A stretch of DNA of 64,000 bases from Colwellia sp. 20A7 (GCF_009832865.1 NZ_CP047130.1:3596001-3660000), one strand, 5' to 3'; positions 38,093-46,840 are shown, counted from the stretch's first letter. The notes: a model not told the origin generated them from the sequence alone. Numbers and translations: made by a program.

Positions 38093-39127
38093 ATGGAGAT
38101 GATGGCAGTAATGCAAAAGCTAATATACTCTTTTCCTCAGCAGTTTTTTAAAAATATGTGTACTAAATCAATATTTATAGTCACTATTTTATTCTTGTCT
38201 GCTTGTGGAGATCCAATTAAAGAACAAGCTTTACAACAATTGCCTATTACCGAGCAACGTGTTGCACAGTTGGGCGATGCCCTAGCAAGTGGCCAAGTTC
38301 GTAATGCCGTTTTAATTCAGCAATATGCACAGAAGGTGTTGGCGATAAAGCCAAACTTATCGACATTAATTAATGAATTTAAAAAAGATGCCACGGTACA
38401 AGGGCCAATGTACTTATCCTTACTTGATCGGGTTAATACAACAAAAAATAATCCGCAAATGTTTGCGTCAAGCCAAGCACTTTATGATGAATTACTTAAT
38501 ATTTATCAAGCAGCTGATCCTACTTTATTTTCTGAAGCATTAAGTGATCCACTCAATGTTTTAGCTGATATGTCTGATGGACAACTACCGCGTGTTAATT
38601 CGTTGTCGAAAGCACAAAGCCAAAGTGCCAATAATGCACAAGATTTTGGTACCGGTGAACAGCTAATTGGTAACCCAAGTTATGGTAGTTGGCAAACAGG
38701 CAGTAATGGCATGTCGTTTTGGGCATGGTATGGCATGTATTCAATGATGGGTGATTTACTTGGTCGTCGTACTTCGTACAATGACTGGGGCAGAAGTCGT
38801 AATTACAGCTATTACAATGATTATGGTAGAACCCGTTATAGCTCGCCTAGCCAGTTAAATAATCAAACTAAACTTGATGAACGTACTAAAAAGTCATTTG
38901 CTAGCAAGGGACAAAAATACTCAAGTCCTTATAGTAAAAACCGTACTGGCTCTTCGAGCTTATCAAGTAAGAGTAAAACCGCACAAACTAGCGCTAATCG
39001 CTTTCGCAGTAATACTGCTAAAAAAAGCAGCTTTGCCAGTAAAAGTAGCTATTCAAACAAAAGCAAAAGCTCAAGTTTTAGAAATTCAAATACCAACACT
39101 TCACGCAGTTTTCGACGTGGCAAGTAA
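38093..39127 (+). CDS. Lipoprotein with Ser/Lys-rich basic tail (psp-like locus)
   Basis: 344 residues by the first ATG; the lipobox LFLSACG at about 33-39 suggests a shorter start, such as the ATG at 38111 (preceded by GGAGATGATGG) or at 38156. After the Cys come about 120 helical residues, then an aromatic segment (MSFWAWYGMYSMMGDLLGRR) and a roughly 110-residue low-complexity tail rich in Ser, Lys, Asn, Arg and Tyr ending SFRRGK. I do not recognise a family. The tail recalls YgiB/YjfM-type (DUF1190) proteins that accompany YjfL in E. coli, but sequence identity to them is not evident. 24 bp before the DUF350 gene, so cotranscribed with it. Confidence 0.75.
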   Translation: MEMMAVMQKLIYSFPQQFFKNMCTKSIFIVTILFLSACGDPIKEQALQQLPITEQRVAQLGDALASGQVRNAVLIQQYAQKVLAIKPNLSTLINEFKKDATVQGPMYLSLLDRVNTTKNNPQMFASSQALYDELLNIYQAADPTLFSEALSDPLNVLADMSDGQLPRVNSLSKAQSQSANNAQDFGTGEQLIGNPSYGSWQTGSNGMSFWAWYGMYSMMGDLLGRRTSYNDWGRSRNYSYYNDYGRTRYSSPSQLNNQTKLDERTKKSFASKGQKYSSPYSKNRTGSSSLSSKSKTAQTSANRFRSNTAKKSSFASKSSYSNKSKSSSFRNSNTNTSRSFRRGK

Positions 39128-39151
39128 CCAGTAATAGGAACCAAATATATT

Positions 39152-40054
39152 ATGAATACATTAATTGAGCTTGTTGGTGTAAATCAAGAACTACTCATTT
39201 ATTTAGCTATAGATATCACGATTGCCATTGCGCTTTTAGGTGCTATGCGCTTTTTATTAGGATTAACGAGCAAAGTTAATACCACTGAAGAATTAGCCCA
39301 TAAAGATAATTTTGCTTTTGGTGTAAGTGTTGCGGGTAGTATTTTAGCGTTAGGTATTGTGCTAACTGGCGCAATCACTGGTGAAAATGCCCCAAGTTAC
39401 TTGATGGAAATAATAGGCATGCTTGCCTACGGTACTTATGGTTTAGTTTTAATTAAAGTTGGCCGAATTGTTCAAGACAAAATTGCATTACAACATTTAA
39501 ATAAAACTGAGTTAATAAAAGAGCAAAACCTTAGCATTGGTATTATTGATGCAGCAGGTGCTATTGCAACAGCAATTATTATTCGCTCGGTACTGCTTTG
39601 GGTGGACGGTTTAAGTATAGCTACCTTTATCGCCATTACTAGTGGCTTCATTGTTGCTCAAGCGGTGCTGGTATTAGTGACGCGTATTCGCGAAGGTAAA
39701 TATGCTAAAAACAATCAAGAAGATTGTTTGCAAGAAGCGTTAAGTGAAGGTCAATTAGCACTTGCGATACGCTATAGTGGTCAAGTTATTAGTACAGCGC
39801 TTGCGGTTACAGCTGCTAGCCACTTCCTTATTTACAGTCCGGACACCTTGATAGTAAACCTGCTTGGCTGGTTAGTATTCGGGCTTATTATGACGGTATT
39901 AGTATCGCTGTTAACATCGCTCGCAAAACGCATTGTATTATGGGGTATTAATTTAGTAGAAGAAGTTGATCAACAACATAATATTGGTGTTGCTAGTATT
40001 GAAATGGCTACCAGTATTTCTATTGCCTTAATTTTAACGGCGTTAATGGCTTAG
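39152..40054 (+). CDS. DUF350 (YjfL-type) membrane protein, duplicated domain
   Basis: 300 residues with about eight membrane segments in two four-helix halves (about 10-140 and 150-300), consistent with tandem DUF350 domains; E. coli YjfL has a single domain of about 132 residues. FAFGVSVAGSILALGIVLTG is typical of DUF350. The function is unknown; DUF350 genes commonly neighbour PspA-like, YjfI/YjfK and ATP-grasp or spermidine-synthase genes. An intrinsic terminator follows. Confidence 0.85.
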   Translation: MNTLIELVGVNQELLIYLAIDITIAIALLGAMRFLLGLTSKVNTTEELAHKDNFAFGVSVAGSILALGIVLTGAITGENAPSYLMEIIGMLAYGTYGLVLIKVGRIVQDKIALQHLNKTELIKEQNLSIGIIDAAGAIATAIIIRSVLLWVDGLSIATFIAITSGFIVAQAVLVLVTRIREGKYAKNNQEDCLQEALSEGQLALAIRYSGQVISTALAVTAASHFLIYSPDTLIVNLLGWLVFGLIMTVLVSLLTSLAKRIVLWGINLVEEVDQQHNIGVASIEMATSISIALILTALMA

Positions 40055-40117
40055 TTAGTTATCTGTACTAACTTATGAATGCTAAAGAGCCTTGACGTGT
40101 TAGTTAGTTAACACTGT

Positions 40118-40158
40118 AAGTAGCGAGTATTTTAATCACAAGTACTCGCTACTTTTTC
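40118..40158 (+). terminator. Intrinsic terminator after the DUF350 gene
   Basis: AAGTAGCGAGTA pairs perfectly with TACTCGCTACTT (12 bp, 13-nt loop), followed by a T-run. It separates the lipoprotein-DUF350 unit from the spermidine-synthase homologue. Confidence 0.85.
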
Positions 40159-40205
40159 GTTGTGAACTCACCTTTATTCTCATTTATTTTACTGAATTTT
40201 CTTAT

Positions 40206-41924
40206 ATGCTTTCAAAAGACTCACGCCTGCTTGACGATATACTACTGATTTTAACTATGGCTATTCTCGCTGGCTGTGGATTAATTTATGAATACCTTCT
40301 TTCTCACTATGCCGGTAGAGTGCTTGGTGTAATGGAGAGCACTATTTATACTATGATTGGTTTAATGATAGTGTCGATGGGTTTAGGTGCCTTTGCTGCG
40401 CGTAAGGTACGTTGTGCGTTTAATGGCTTTGTTTATTTAGAATTAATTATCGCCTTACTTGGCTCAAGCGCTATTTTATTTATCGGCGGGTTAATCGCCG
40501 TTACCCAAACGTTACCCCATCTTATTGCCGATATGTTCGCCCTACCGCCTGATATGTTACCGCAAGGTGGCCTTTTTAATACTCTAAGCTTCCTCGCTAT
40601 TAAAAGTCCTTATTTTTTTGGTGTTGTTATAGGCTTTTTCATTGGTATGGAAATTCCATTAATTGCCCGCATACGTGAGCAAATTCATGGTCAACACCTT
40701 GCTAATAATCTAGGTACTATTTATGGCGCTGATTATATTGGTGCTGGTTTAGGTGCTGCTATTTGGGTTTTATTTCTATTGAGTATTGATATAAGTAAAG
40801 CTGCTGCTTTAACGGCTAGTTTAAACTTAATTGCGGGTGCATTTTTTATTATGCGCTATTGGCGACACTTACATTGGCCAAAAATGTTTGTTGTGGGTCA
40901 TGTGTTTTTAGCTTTGCTTATCGTTGTGATGTTTAATTATGGTAATCAATGGCTCAACCAAATGAATAGCCTACTCTATTTAGATAAAGTTGTTCATGTA
41001 CAAAAAACAAATTATCAACAGCTTACTTTTACTGAACGAGAAATGGGATTAAATACCACAGATTCAGCGTTAGGTAACACACAAAGTACAATTATTAACT
41101 TTTATATTAATGGCCGTTTGCAGTTTTCTTCTATTGATGAACATATCTATCACGACTATTTAGTTGCGCCTGTTTTAGCAGGCTCAGCGCGCCATGATAA
41201 TATTTTAATTATTGGTGGTGGCGATGGTTTAGCGTTACGCGATGTACTGAAATATTCCCCGAAGAATGTCACCTTGATTGATTTAGATAGTGAACTAATT
41301 GATATATTTCAAAACCCAGAAGATCACTTAAATGCAGACTTGGCGCGAAAAATAGCTTATTTGAATAAAAGTAGTTTACAAGATGAGCGCGTAACTGTTT
41401 TACGCAGTGATGCCTTTCTGACCATTAATACCTTACTTAAATCTGGTCAAATATTCGATGCTATTATTGTAGATTTGCCTGATCCTAGCCATCCTGATTT
41501 AAATAAGCTCTATACCGTTAATTTTTATGCTCGATTAAAACAATTACTTTCGGGTGATGGCATAATCGCGATCCAATCTACAAGTCCGTATCATGCAAAA
41601 GAATCCTTTATTTCTATAGGTAAAACCTTAAAAGCAGCCGACTATAATCATGTACAGCAATATCATGATAACGTACCAAGCTTTGGCGAATGGGGTTGGA
41701 CTATTGCAACCAAAATGGGAGCGAGCCCTTTAGCGCGACTTAATAAGTTGGATAAACTACCGGTAGAGCATACTTGGCTTAATTTAGAAATATTGAAAGC
41801 GGCCTTTATTTTTCCAAATGACTTCTATAAAAATGAAGAGAATATTGATATAAACACTCTAGGCAGCCACACCTTATATCAGCTTCATCAAAAAGCCTGG
41901 ACTAATCAACAAGGTGTTCAGTAA
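40206..41924 (+). CDS. Membrane-bound spermidine synthase-like protein
   Basis: 572 residues. N-terminal half has about seven membrane segments (residues 10-250). The C-terminal half is a SAM-type/aminopropyltransferase domain: glycine loop IIGGGDGLALRDVL (about 336-349), acidic residue in VTLIDLDSEL, and the DLPDPSHPDLNKLY motif (about 424-437) which carries the Asp used by polyamine aminopropyltransferases. Predicted to work at the inner membrane, perhaps on polyamines or membrane-linked substrates. Sits between the DUF350 and DUF2170/PspA genes, a neighbourhood seen in other bacteria. Confidence 0.85.
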   Translation: MLSKDSRLLDDILLILTMAILAGCGLIYEYLLSHYAGRVLGVMESTIYTMIGLMIVSMGLGAFAARKVRCAFNGFVYLELIIALLGSSAILFIGGLIAVTQTLPHLIADMFALPPDMLPQGGLFNTLSFLAIKSPYFFGVVIGFFIGMEIPLIARIREQIHGQHLANNLGTIYGADYIGAGLGAAIWVLFLLSIDISKAAALTASLNLIAGAFFIMRYWRHLHWPKMFVVGHVFLALLIVVMFNYGNQWLNQMNSLLYLDKVVHVQKTNYQQLTFTEREMGLNTTDSALGNTQSTIINFYINGRLQFSSIDEHIYHDYLVAPVLAGSARHDNILIIGGGDGLALRDVLKYSPKNVTLIDLDSELIDIFQNPEDHLNADLARKIAYLNKSSLQDERVTVLRSDAFLTINTLLKSGQIFDAIIVDLPDPSHPDLNKLYTVNFYARLKQLLSGDGIIAIQSTSPYHAKESFISIGKTLKAADYNHVQQYHDNVPSFGEWGWTIATKMGASPLARLNKLDKLPVEHTWLNLEILKAAFIFPNDFYKNEENIDINTLGSHTLYQLHQKAWTNQQGVQ

Positions 41925-42035
41925 TGGATAGTACTTAGATTAATGTTTAAGTTAATGCTCAGGTAATGTTTAAGTATCGACCTAGAGATTAAAAAGTAAG
42001 TTAAGTAAAAAATTATTAATAGTAAATAAAATAAC

Positions 42036-42089
42036 TTGACATAATATGTCAAAGTGATAAATTAAACCTCGTTGACATAATATGTCAAC
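42036..42089 (+). promoter_or_regulatory. Promoter with two TTGACATAATATGTCAA operators
   Basis: Two perfect dyads, 42036-42052 and 42072-42088 (the second extends to GTTGAC...GTCAAC, 42071-42089), 36 bp apart. The first supplies a consensus -35 TTGACA (42036-42041) with -10 TAAATT at 42058-42063 (16-bp spacer). A repressor on these sites would block RNA polymerase. The core recurs at 38026. Confidence 0.8.
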
Positions 42090-42120
42090 CGAAAGAAAAT
42101 AAATTGAGGATAGGAAATAC

Positions 42121-42534
42121 ATGAATATTCATACTATAGCCGATCATTTAAATGGTTTAGGCGACAACTCAGAAACTGGAATGAACTTTGATTGTCAACC
42201 AATTTCAGGTGAAGTCGATGTACTACAGATTACTATTTTAGGTAGAGAAGAGTTACCAATTTTTGTTTCAGTAACTGATGACCAAGTATTATGCATTAGC
42301 TACCTTTGGGGCGTTGATGAAGTAAAACCTGATAGCATTCCAGCAATGCATGAGAGTATGTTAGAAATGAACATTCCTATGCCATTGTCATCTTTTTCGA
42401 AAATAGGTGATAAATATGTGGTTTTTGGCGCGCTTTCTATCGGCTCAAGTTTTAACGATATAGAACACGAATTGGCGGTATTAAGTAATAACGCTGTTGA
42501 AGTTATTGATGATATGAGTGACTACCTACTTTAA
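42121..42534 (+). CDS. yjfI: DUF2170 protein (YjfI family)
   Basis: 137 residues; MHESMLEMNIPMPLSSFSKI and YVVFGALS are typical of the DUF2170/YjfI family. Acidic, soluble, presumably cytoplasmic. It heads the yjfI-pspA-like-yjfK set, the same order as E. coli yjfI-yjfJ-yjfK. RBS AGGA (GAGGATAGGAAATAC) before the ATG; expression is probably set by the two dyads immediately upstream. Biochemical role unknown; inferred to assist the PspA-like protein. Confidence 0.88.
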   Translation: MNIHTIADHLNGLGDNSETGMNFDCQPISGEVDVLQITILGREELPIFVSVTDDQVLCISYLWGVDEVKPDSIPAMHESMLEMNIPMPLSSFSKIGDKYVVFGALSIGSSFNDIEHELAVLSNNAVEVIDDMSDYLL

Positions 42535-42588
42535 CCAACTATTGAAGTTGATATTAATTGTAGAGTTACCTTATTTAGGAGAGAAAAA

Positions 42589-43278
42589 ATGAGTATATTT
42601 AAAAAAATTATGACCGCAATTCGTGGTGGCGCTTCAGAAGCTGGTGAAGCAATTATTGATGCGAATGCAACCCGTATTTTTGAACAAGAAATTCGTGATG
42701 CTGAAAATCATTTAACGAAAGCTAAACGTGATTTAACGGGTGTTATGGCTGAACAAATGGCAGCACAACGTGAAGTAACACGTTTAGAAAAAGAAATTAC
42801 TGAGCATGAAGGTTATGTAGCTCAAGCACTAGAAAAAGGTGATGAAACATTAGCATTAGCCGTTGCTGAAAAAATCTCAACCTTAGAAAGTGATTTAACA
42901 GCACAACAACAAGCACATGACAGCTTTGCGGGTAATGCTGAAAGATTAAAAGAATTAGTTAAGAAAAGTGAACGTCAAGTAAATGAGCATAAGCGCCAAT
43001 TGTCTATGGTGAAAACCACAGAAAGTGTGCAAAAAGCAACGTCTGCTATTACTGATAACTTTTCGTCAAGTAATTCTAAACTGTTAAGTGCTAAAGATTC
43101 TTTAGAGCGTATTAAAGCTAAACAGCAGAAATTTGATGATAAAATGAAAGCTGCTGAAGTACTTGAATCAGAAGATTCTGACACATCATTAGCTGCACAA
43201 CTTAAAGCTGCAGGTATTGGTTCACAAAATAGCAGTGCTAATTCGGTATTAGACCGCATTAAAGCGAAGCAAAAATAG
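42589..43278 (+). CDS. yjfJ: PspA/IM30-family protein (YjfJ type)
   Basis: 229 residues, predicted almost entirely alpha-helical coiled coil, starting MSIFKKIMTAIRGGASEAGE as in PspA/IM30/YjfJ proteins. ESCRT-III-like proteins of this family coat and repair the inner membrane under envelope stress. No pspF, pspB or pspC is near, so regulation differs from the classical sigma-54 psp operon. GGAGAG RBS; followed by a terminator. Confidence 0.9.
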   Translation: MSIFKKIMTAIRGGASEAGEAIIDANATRIFEQEIRDAENHLTKAKRDLTGVMAEQMAAQREVTRLEKEITEHEGYVAQALEKGDETLALAVAEKISTLESDLTAQQQAHDSFAGNAERLKELVKKSERQVNEHKRQLSMVKTTESVQKATSAITDNFSSSNSKLLSAKDSLERIKAKQQKFDDKMKAAEVLESEDSDTSLAAQLKAAGIGSQNSSANSVLDRIKAKQK

Positions 43279-43298
43279 TAATAAACAATACGTTTATA

Positions 43299-43335
43299 AC
43301 AGCGAGTAACGATTAAATACGTTACTCGCTGTTTT
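43299..43335 (+). terminator. Intrinsic terminator after the PspA-like gene
   Basis: ACAGCGAGTAACG and CGTTACTCGCTGT form a 13-bp perfect stem with an 8-nt loop, then TTTT. Downstream yjfK would need read-through or its own promoter. Confidence 0.85.
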
Positions 43336-43468
43336 GTTATTGTGGCTTTAAATATTGAAGACAATGTTTGAATAAATAGTTAAAGCCATTATTTAACAAG
43401 TGATGACTCAACTGATAATGATTTTAAAAGTAGTTATTTAAAAGTAATAATTGAGAAGGTAATATTTG

Positions 43469-44110
43469 ATGAGTTTTTTAAAAAAAATATTCAATAAAGA
43501 CAAACCCGTACAACGTAAACTAACTCACGTAGATCAATTATTAGTTGGTGATATTATTGTATTAACGGATAGTTTTGCGTTACCTGAGACCTTACGCAAT
43601 CAACAACTACAAGTAACAGCGGTAAACAGTTACGAATATGAAAATAATATTCAAACAGAATGGACCTTACAGGGAAACGATGATCTACTATTATTTTTGT
43701 CTTTAGATGTTGATGACGCGACTGAATTAAAGTTCGCCCTAAAGATTTTACCTGAAGATGTTGAAACATTATTTAATTTAGACGAATTTTCTGAAATTTT
43801 TGATGAGCCAGGTGAAGCTTTTTTAACGAAAAAAGCAGATAATAACTTAACAACCAACTGGAGTAGCGAGCAGTATCAACAAAGCACCTTCGCCAAAGTA
43901 GGTTATTTTCATCGTAAAGATCATCGTAGCGAAAATATTAGTGAGTATGAAGGTAAAGATAGCGGTGAACAATTTGAGTTTTACGCACTTTACAATGAAG
44001 ACCAAAGTAAAGGTGTTGATGTTGAAGTTTGGCAAGATGGTGATACCGATGTTTTTCTCACTATTTACCGTCCTTTAACTGACATTATAGATATGTACCC
44101 TGCAAGTTAA
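43469..44110 (+). CDS. yjfK: DUF2491 protein (YjfK family)
   Basis: 213 residues from the ATG at 43469 (GAGAAGG RBS at 43453-43459); the in-frame TTG at 43466 is not needed. N-terminus MSFLKKIFNKDKP and the acidic body with VDVEVWQDGDTDVFLTIYRP match DUF2491/YjfK. Cytoplasmic, function unknown; conserved partner of YjfI and the PspA-like protein. Confidence 0.87.
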   Translation: MSFLKKIFNKDKPVQRKLTHVDQLLVGDIIVLTDSFALPETLRNQQLQVTAVNSYEYENNIQTEWTLQGNDDLLLFLSLDVDDATELKFALKILPEDVETLFNLDEFSEIFDEPGEAFLTKKADNNLTTNWSSEQYQQSTFAKVGYFHRKDHRSENISEYEGKDSGEQFEFYALYNEDQSKGVDVEVWQDGDTDVFLTIYRPLTDIIDMYPAS

Positions 44111-44142
44111 TACGATAGTAATTGATGTAAGTAGAGACTCTT

Positions 44143-44472
44143 ATGACAAATAAAATGCCTGAAAAATGGCAATCATCAATAAAGGCAATAAAAGCAGTTC
44201 AAGTCGCTTTTGACATGGATGAAAAAATACAATTGTCCATTAGAAAGCAAGCGCTTGATGCTGGTTTAAGCCCGTCTGATCAAATTCGTGATATTTTAGG
44301 ACTTTCTATTAATAAACGCCCTAAGCGCCCTCGCCTTACGGTTAGTTTAGCGCCTGAAGATTATCAAGTGTTAGCTGAAAAATACGACCTAAAAGCGGAA
44401 CAACAACTAGAGATAAAAAGAAAGTTGATGGATGAACTGATTCAACACGTAAAGTTAAGTGATAATCCGTAA
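44143..44472 (+). CDS. Putative tandem ribbon-helix-helix protein
   Basis: 109 residues, no recognised family. Two segments fit a ribbon-helix-helix pattern (short strand, helix, turn, helix): about 17-52 (VQVAFDMDEKIQLSIRKQAL, then GLSPSDQIRDIL) and about 63-100 (RLTVSLAPEDYQVLAEKYDL, then a basic helix). Single-chain tandem RHH folds exist (TraY type). Next to yjfK and 33 bp after it, so it is a plausible candidate for the regulator that binds the TTGACAT...ATGTCAA dyads, but that is inference. Confidence 0.7.
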   Translation: MTNKMPEKWQSSIKAIKAVQVAFDMDEKIQLSIRKQALDAGLSPSDQIRDILGLSINKRPKRPRLTVSLAPEDYQVLAEKYDLKAEQQLEIKRKLMDELIQHVKLSDNP

Positions 44473-44525
44473 GTTCAACAGCTAGACAGCATAACGAGTG
44501 GGATTCTGAATCAAGTTCAGAATGA

Positions 44526-45187
44526 CGACTGAAGTCGCCCCTACATACGCCCTAACAAAAACATTGTTAGGCGAAGGTGAACAACATCACCGTAGGGGCG
44601 AATTTATTCGCCTAATAATAGGAACAGGCGACTGAAGTCGAACCTACATTCACCCTACATATGCACTAACAAAAACATTGTTAGGCGAAGGTGATCAACA
44701 TCACCGTAGGGGCGAATTTATTCGCCTAATAATAAGAACAGGCGACTGAAGTCGAACCTACATTCACCCTACATACGCCCTAACAAAAAACATTGTTAGG
44801 CGAAGGTGAACGACCTCACCGTAGGGGCGAATTTATTCGCCTAACAATAGGAACAGGCGACTGAAGTCGAACCTACATTCACCCTACATATGCACTAACA
44901 AAAACATTGTTAGGCGAAGGTGATCAACATCACCGTAGGGGCGAATTTATTCGCCTAATAATAAGAACAGGCGACTGAAGTCGAACCTACATTCACCCTA
45001 CATACGCCCTAACAAAAAACATTGTTAGGCGAAGGTGAACGACCTCACCGTAGGGGCGAATTTATTCGCCGAATAATAGGAACAGGCGACTGAAGTCGCC
45101 CCTACATACGCCCTAACAAAAAACATTGTTAGGCGAAGGTGACCGACATCACCGTAGGTCACTTAATACGGAATCCCATGCGTATGG
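44526..45187. repeat. REP cluster 7: tandem array of 114/115-bp units
   Basis: REP-a starts at 44526 (partial), 44627, 44741, 44856, 44970 and 45085; inverted REP-b at 44592, 44706, 44821, 44935 and 45050. Two unit types alternate (CATATGCACTAAC with AATAAGAACA; CATACGCCCTAAC with AATAGGAACA), so 44627-44855 and 44856-45084 are near-identical 229-bp dimers. Each unit also holds CCTAACA/TGTTAGG and, in one type, GGTGAT/ATCACC hairpins. In the central units REP-a has decayed (TCGAACC in place of TCGCCCC). The array ends in a chimera with the ATTCCGT element (about 45152-45173). Confidence 0.92.
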
Positions 45188-45238
45188 TTGTTCAGTGTGA
45201 TGCATAGTTTTCAGGGTGAAAAATATTACTTCTAAAGA

Positions 45239-45264
45239 CAAAAAACCTACTATTACTTAGGTTT
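45239..45264 (-). terminator. Terminator overlapping the CYTH gene stop
   Basis: AAACCTA / TAGGTTT hairpin followed by a U-run on the minus strand; its 5' arm contains the last codons of the CYTH gene. Confidence 0.65.
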
Positions 45265-45903
45265 GTTTATTTTATCGTAATATAAAGCATACCCACGTGC
45301 AGCTTTGCTTATATCAGAAGGTTGCATTGACACAATATTTAACAATTGTTTTGCTAAGGTAAATAACGCTTCTTTATCACCCTTCACTAATTCAATTTCA
45401 ATCTCGTTAATCACGAAACTAGGTTGCTCTGGTGTAGTCAAAATATCACCACTGTCTAAGGCTAATTCAATAATATTTTCATCTTGAGAAATAAGCCAAG
45501 TGTGTCGTGAGAAGTTAGTTGAGAATAGTACCTGTAAACTCTGTTGTAATGCCAGAACATCGACATTTTCAGGCCAGATATGAGATGGAAACAATGCTAG
45601 GTTTACTATTCTGCTTTCAATATCAACATTATATTCTGGTCGTTGATGCAAGCCATCTTTAACTATCCCAGCGGTTTTAATGGTTTGTTCATGTTTAGAG
45701 CCCTTCGTTCGAATTCTCAAACCAAAGTCCATTTTTCTTAAATCTAAAGTATCATTATCATAGTAATCATTGATGAGTTGATTTTGATTTGTTTCAAAAG
45801 TAATGTTTTTAGTATTAAGCATATCGGTTATAGCGGTAACAATTTCACTATTGTCTTTATACTTACTTGATAGCTGGTATTTTAATTCTATTTCTGTTGT
45901 CAT
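45253..45903 (-). CDS. CYTH-domain protein (YgiF-like triphosphatase)
   Basis: 216 residues. EIELKY at 4-9 is the CYTH ExExK-type signature, followed by conserved acid/base strands (YYDNDTLDLRKMDFGLRIRT, EQTIKTAG, EIEIELVKG). CYTH tunnels hydrolyse inorganic triphosphate or related substrates. E. coli YgiF (433 residues) has CYTH plus a C-terminal CHAD domain; this protein has only CYTH. Divergent from ygiM, as in E. coli. Confidence 0.88.
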   Translation of the reverse strand: MTTEIELKYQLSSKYKDNSEIVTAITDMLNTKNITFETNQNQLINDYYDNDTLDLRKMDFGLRIRTKGSKHEQTIKTAGIVKDGLHQRPEYNVDIESRIVNLALFPSHIWPENVDVLALQQSLQVLFSTNFSRHTWLISQDENIIELALDSGDILTTPEQPSFVINEIEIELVKGDKEALFTLAKQLLNIVSMQPSDISKAARGYALYYDKINKPK

Positions 45904-46051
45904 TTTCTCAAACTTTTATTTTGTTCAATACTCAATAGAATACACTTTGTTTATCAAGAGACCAAAGGATTCTTAATCTTAACTTGATATAAATACGCCA
46001 AACACATAATATCTACTTTTCAATGATTTAATTTTACTTAATGGCTGCTCA

Positions 46052-46669
46052 ATGAACTCTCCTATACTACATTTAAAAAAACTAATTAAGCATAATACTA
46101 TTAGTTTTATCATGGCTTTTCTTGCTGTTTTTTCAGCTCAAGCACAAGAAAATCAACAAGGTTATATTATTGATGACTTAAGCATTTTTATGCATGCAGG
46201 CCCTGGTACTAACTATCGTATTTTAGGTTCAATAAATGCAGGGGCTCAACTAAAAACAACCGGTAACACCTCGAACGATTATAGTGAAATAATTGATGAC
46301 AAAGATAGAGTGACTTGGGTGGAAACGAAATATATTACTCGCCAACCTGGATTAAGTTTTGTTGTTACAGATATCAAAGAAAAACTAGTAAATGGTAATG
46401 ACTACACTGCTCAACTTGATGGTGAGGTTAATGAATTAAAAAGTAGTATTGATTTAATTAACGAAGAAAAAAATCAGTTACAGACGGAACTTAAACAAGT
46501 AAAAACTGAGCTAGTAAAAACACAAAACAAATTAAAAGGCCAAGACACAGCCATTAAGAAAGAATGGTTTTTTAACGGCGCTATTGTTCTAGGTTTGGGC
46601 TTAATTTTAGGTCTTGTGTTACCTAAACTATTTACTCGTCGCAGAGCTTCAATGGATAACTGGGGATAA
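46052..46669 (+). CDS. ygiM: YgiM-like SH3-domain membrane protein
   Basis: 205 residues: signal peptide ending SAQAQ (about 31), bacterial SH3 domain (about 38-100; FMHAGPGTNYRILGSINAG), coiled coil (about 120-168) and a C-terminal membrane helix (about 176-191) followed by a basic tail. This matches the TIGR04211 SH3/YgiM family. In E. coli ygiM is followed by cca; here cca is 13 kb further on. Confidence 0.9.
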   Translation: MNSPILHLKKLIKHNTISFIMAFLAVFSAQAQENQQGYIIDDLSIFMHAGPGTNYRILGSINAGAQLKTTGNTSNDYSEIIDDKDRVTWVETKYITRQPGLSFVVTDIKEKLVNGNDYTAQLDGEVNELKSSIDLINEEKNQLQTELKQVKTELVKTQNKLKGQDTAIKKEWFFNGAIVLGLGLILGLVLPKLFTRRRASMDNWG

Positions 46670-46840
46670 GACTTAATTCATATAGACTTAGTTTATATAC
46701 TAAGTCTATAAAGCACTAGCTTATCAAGACTTACAAAGTTACTAAAAAATGGTAAATAATCACGGATGATATTACACATAAAGTAGAGATCTGCTCTCTA
46801 TTACTCGATAATAATCACTAATTAAGAATCGAACTAGTTA

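Noticed and set aside
44526-45173. CRISPR-like appearance of a regular repeat array
   Set aside because: The spacers are themselves repeated and the period is 114-115 bp; no unique spacers and no cas genes.
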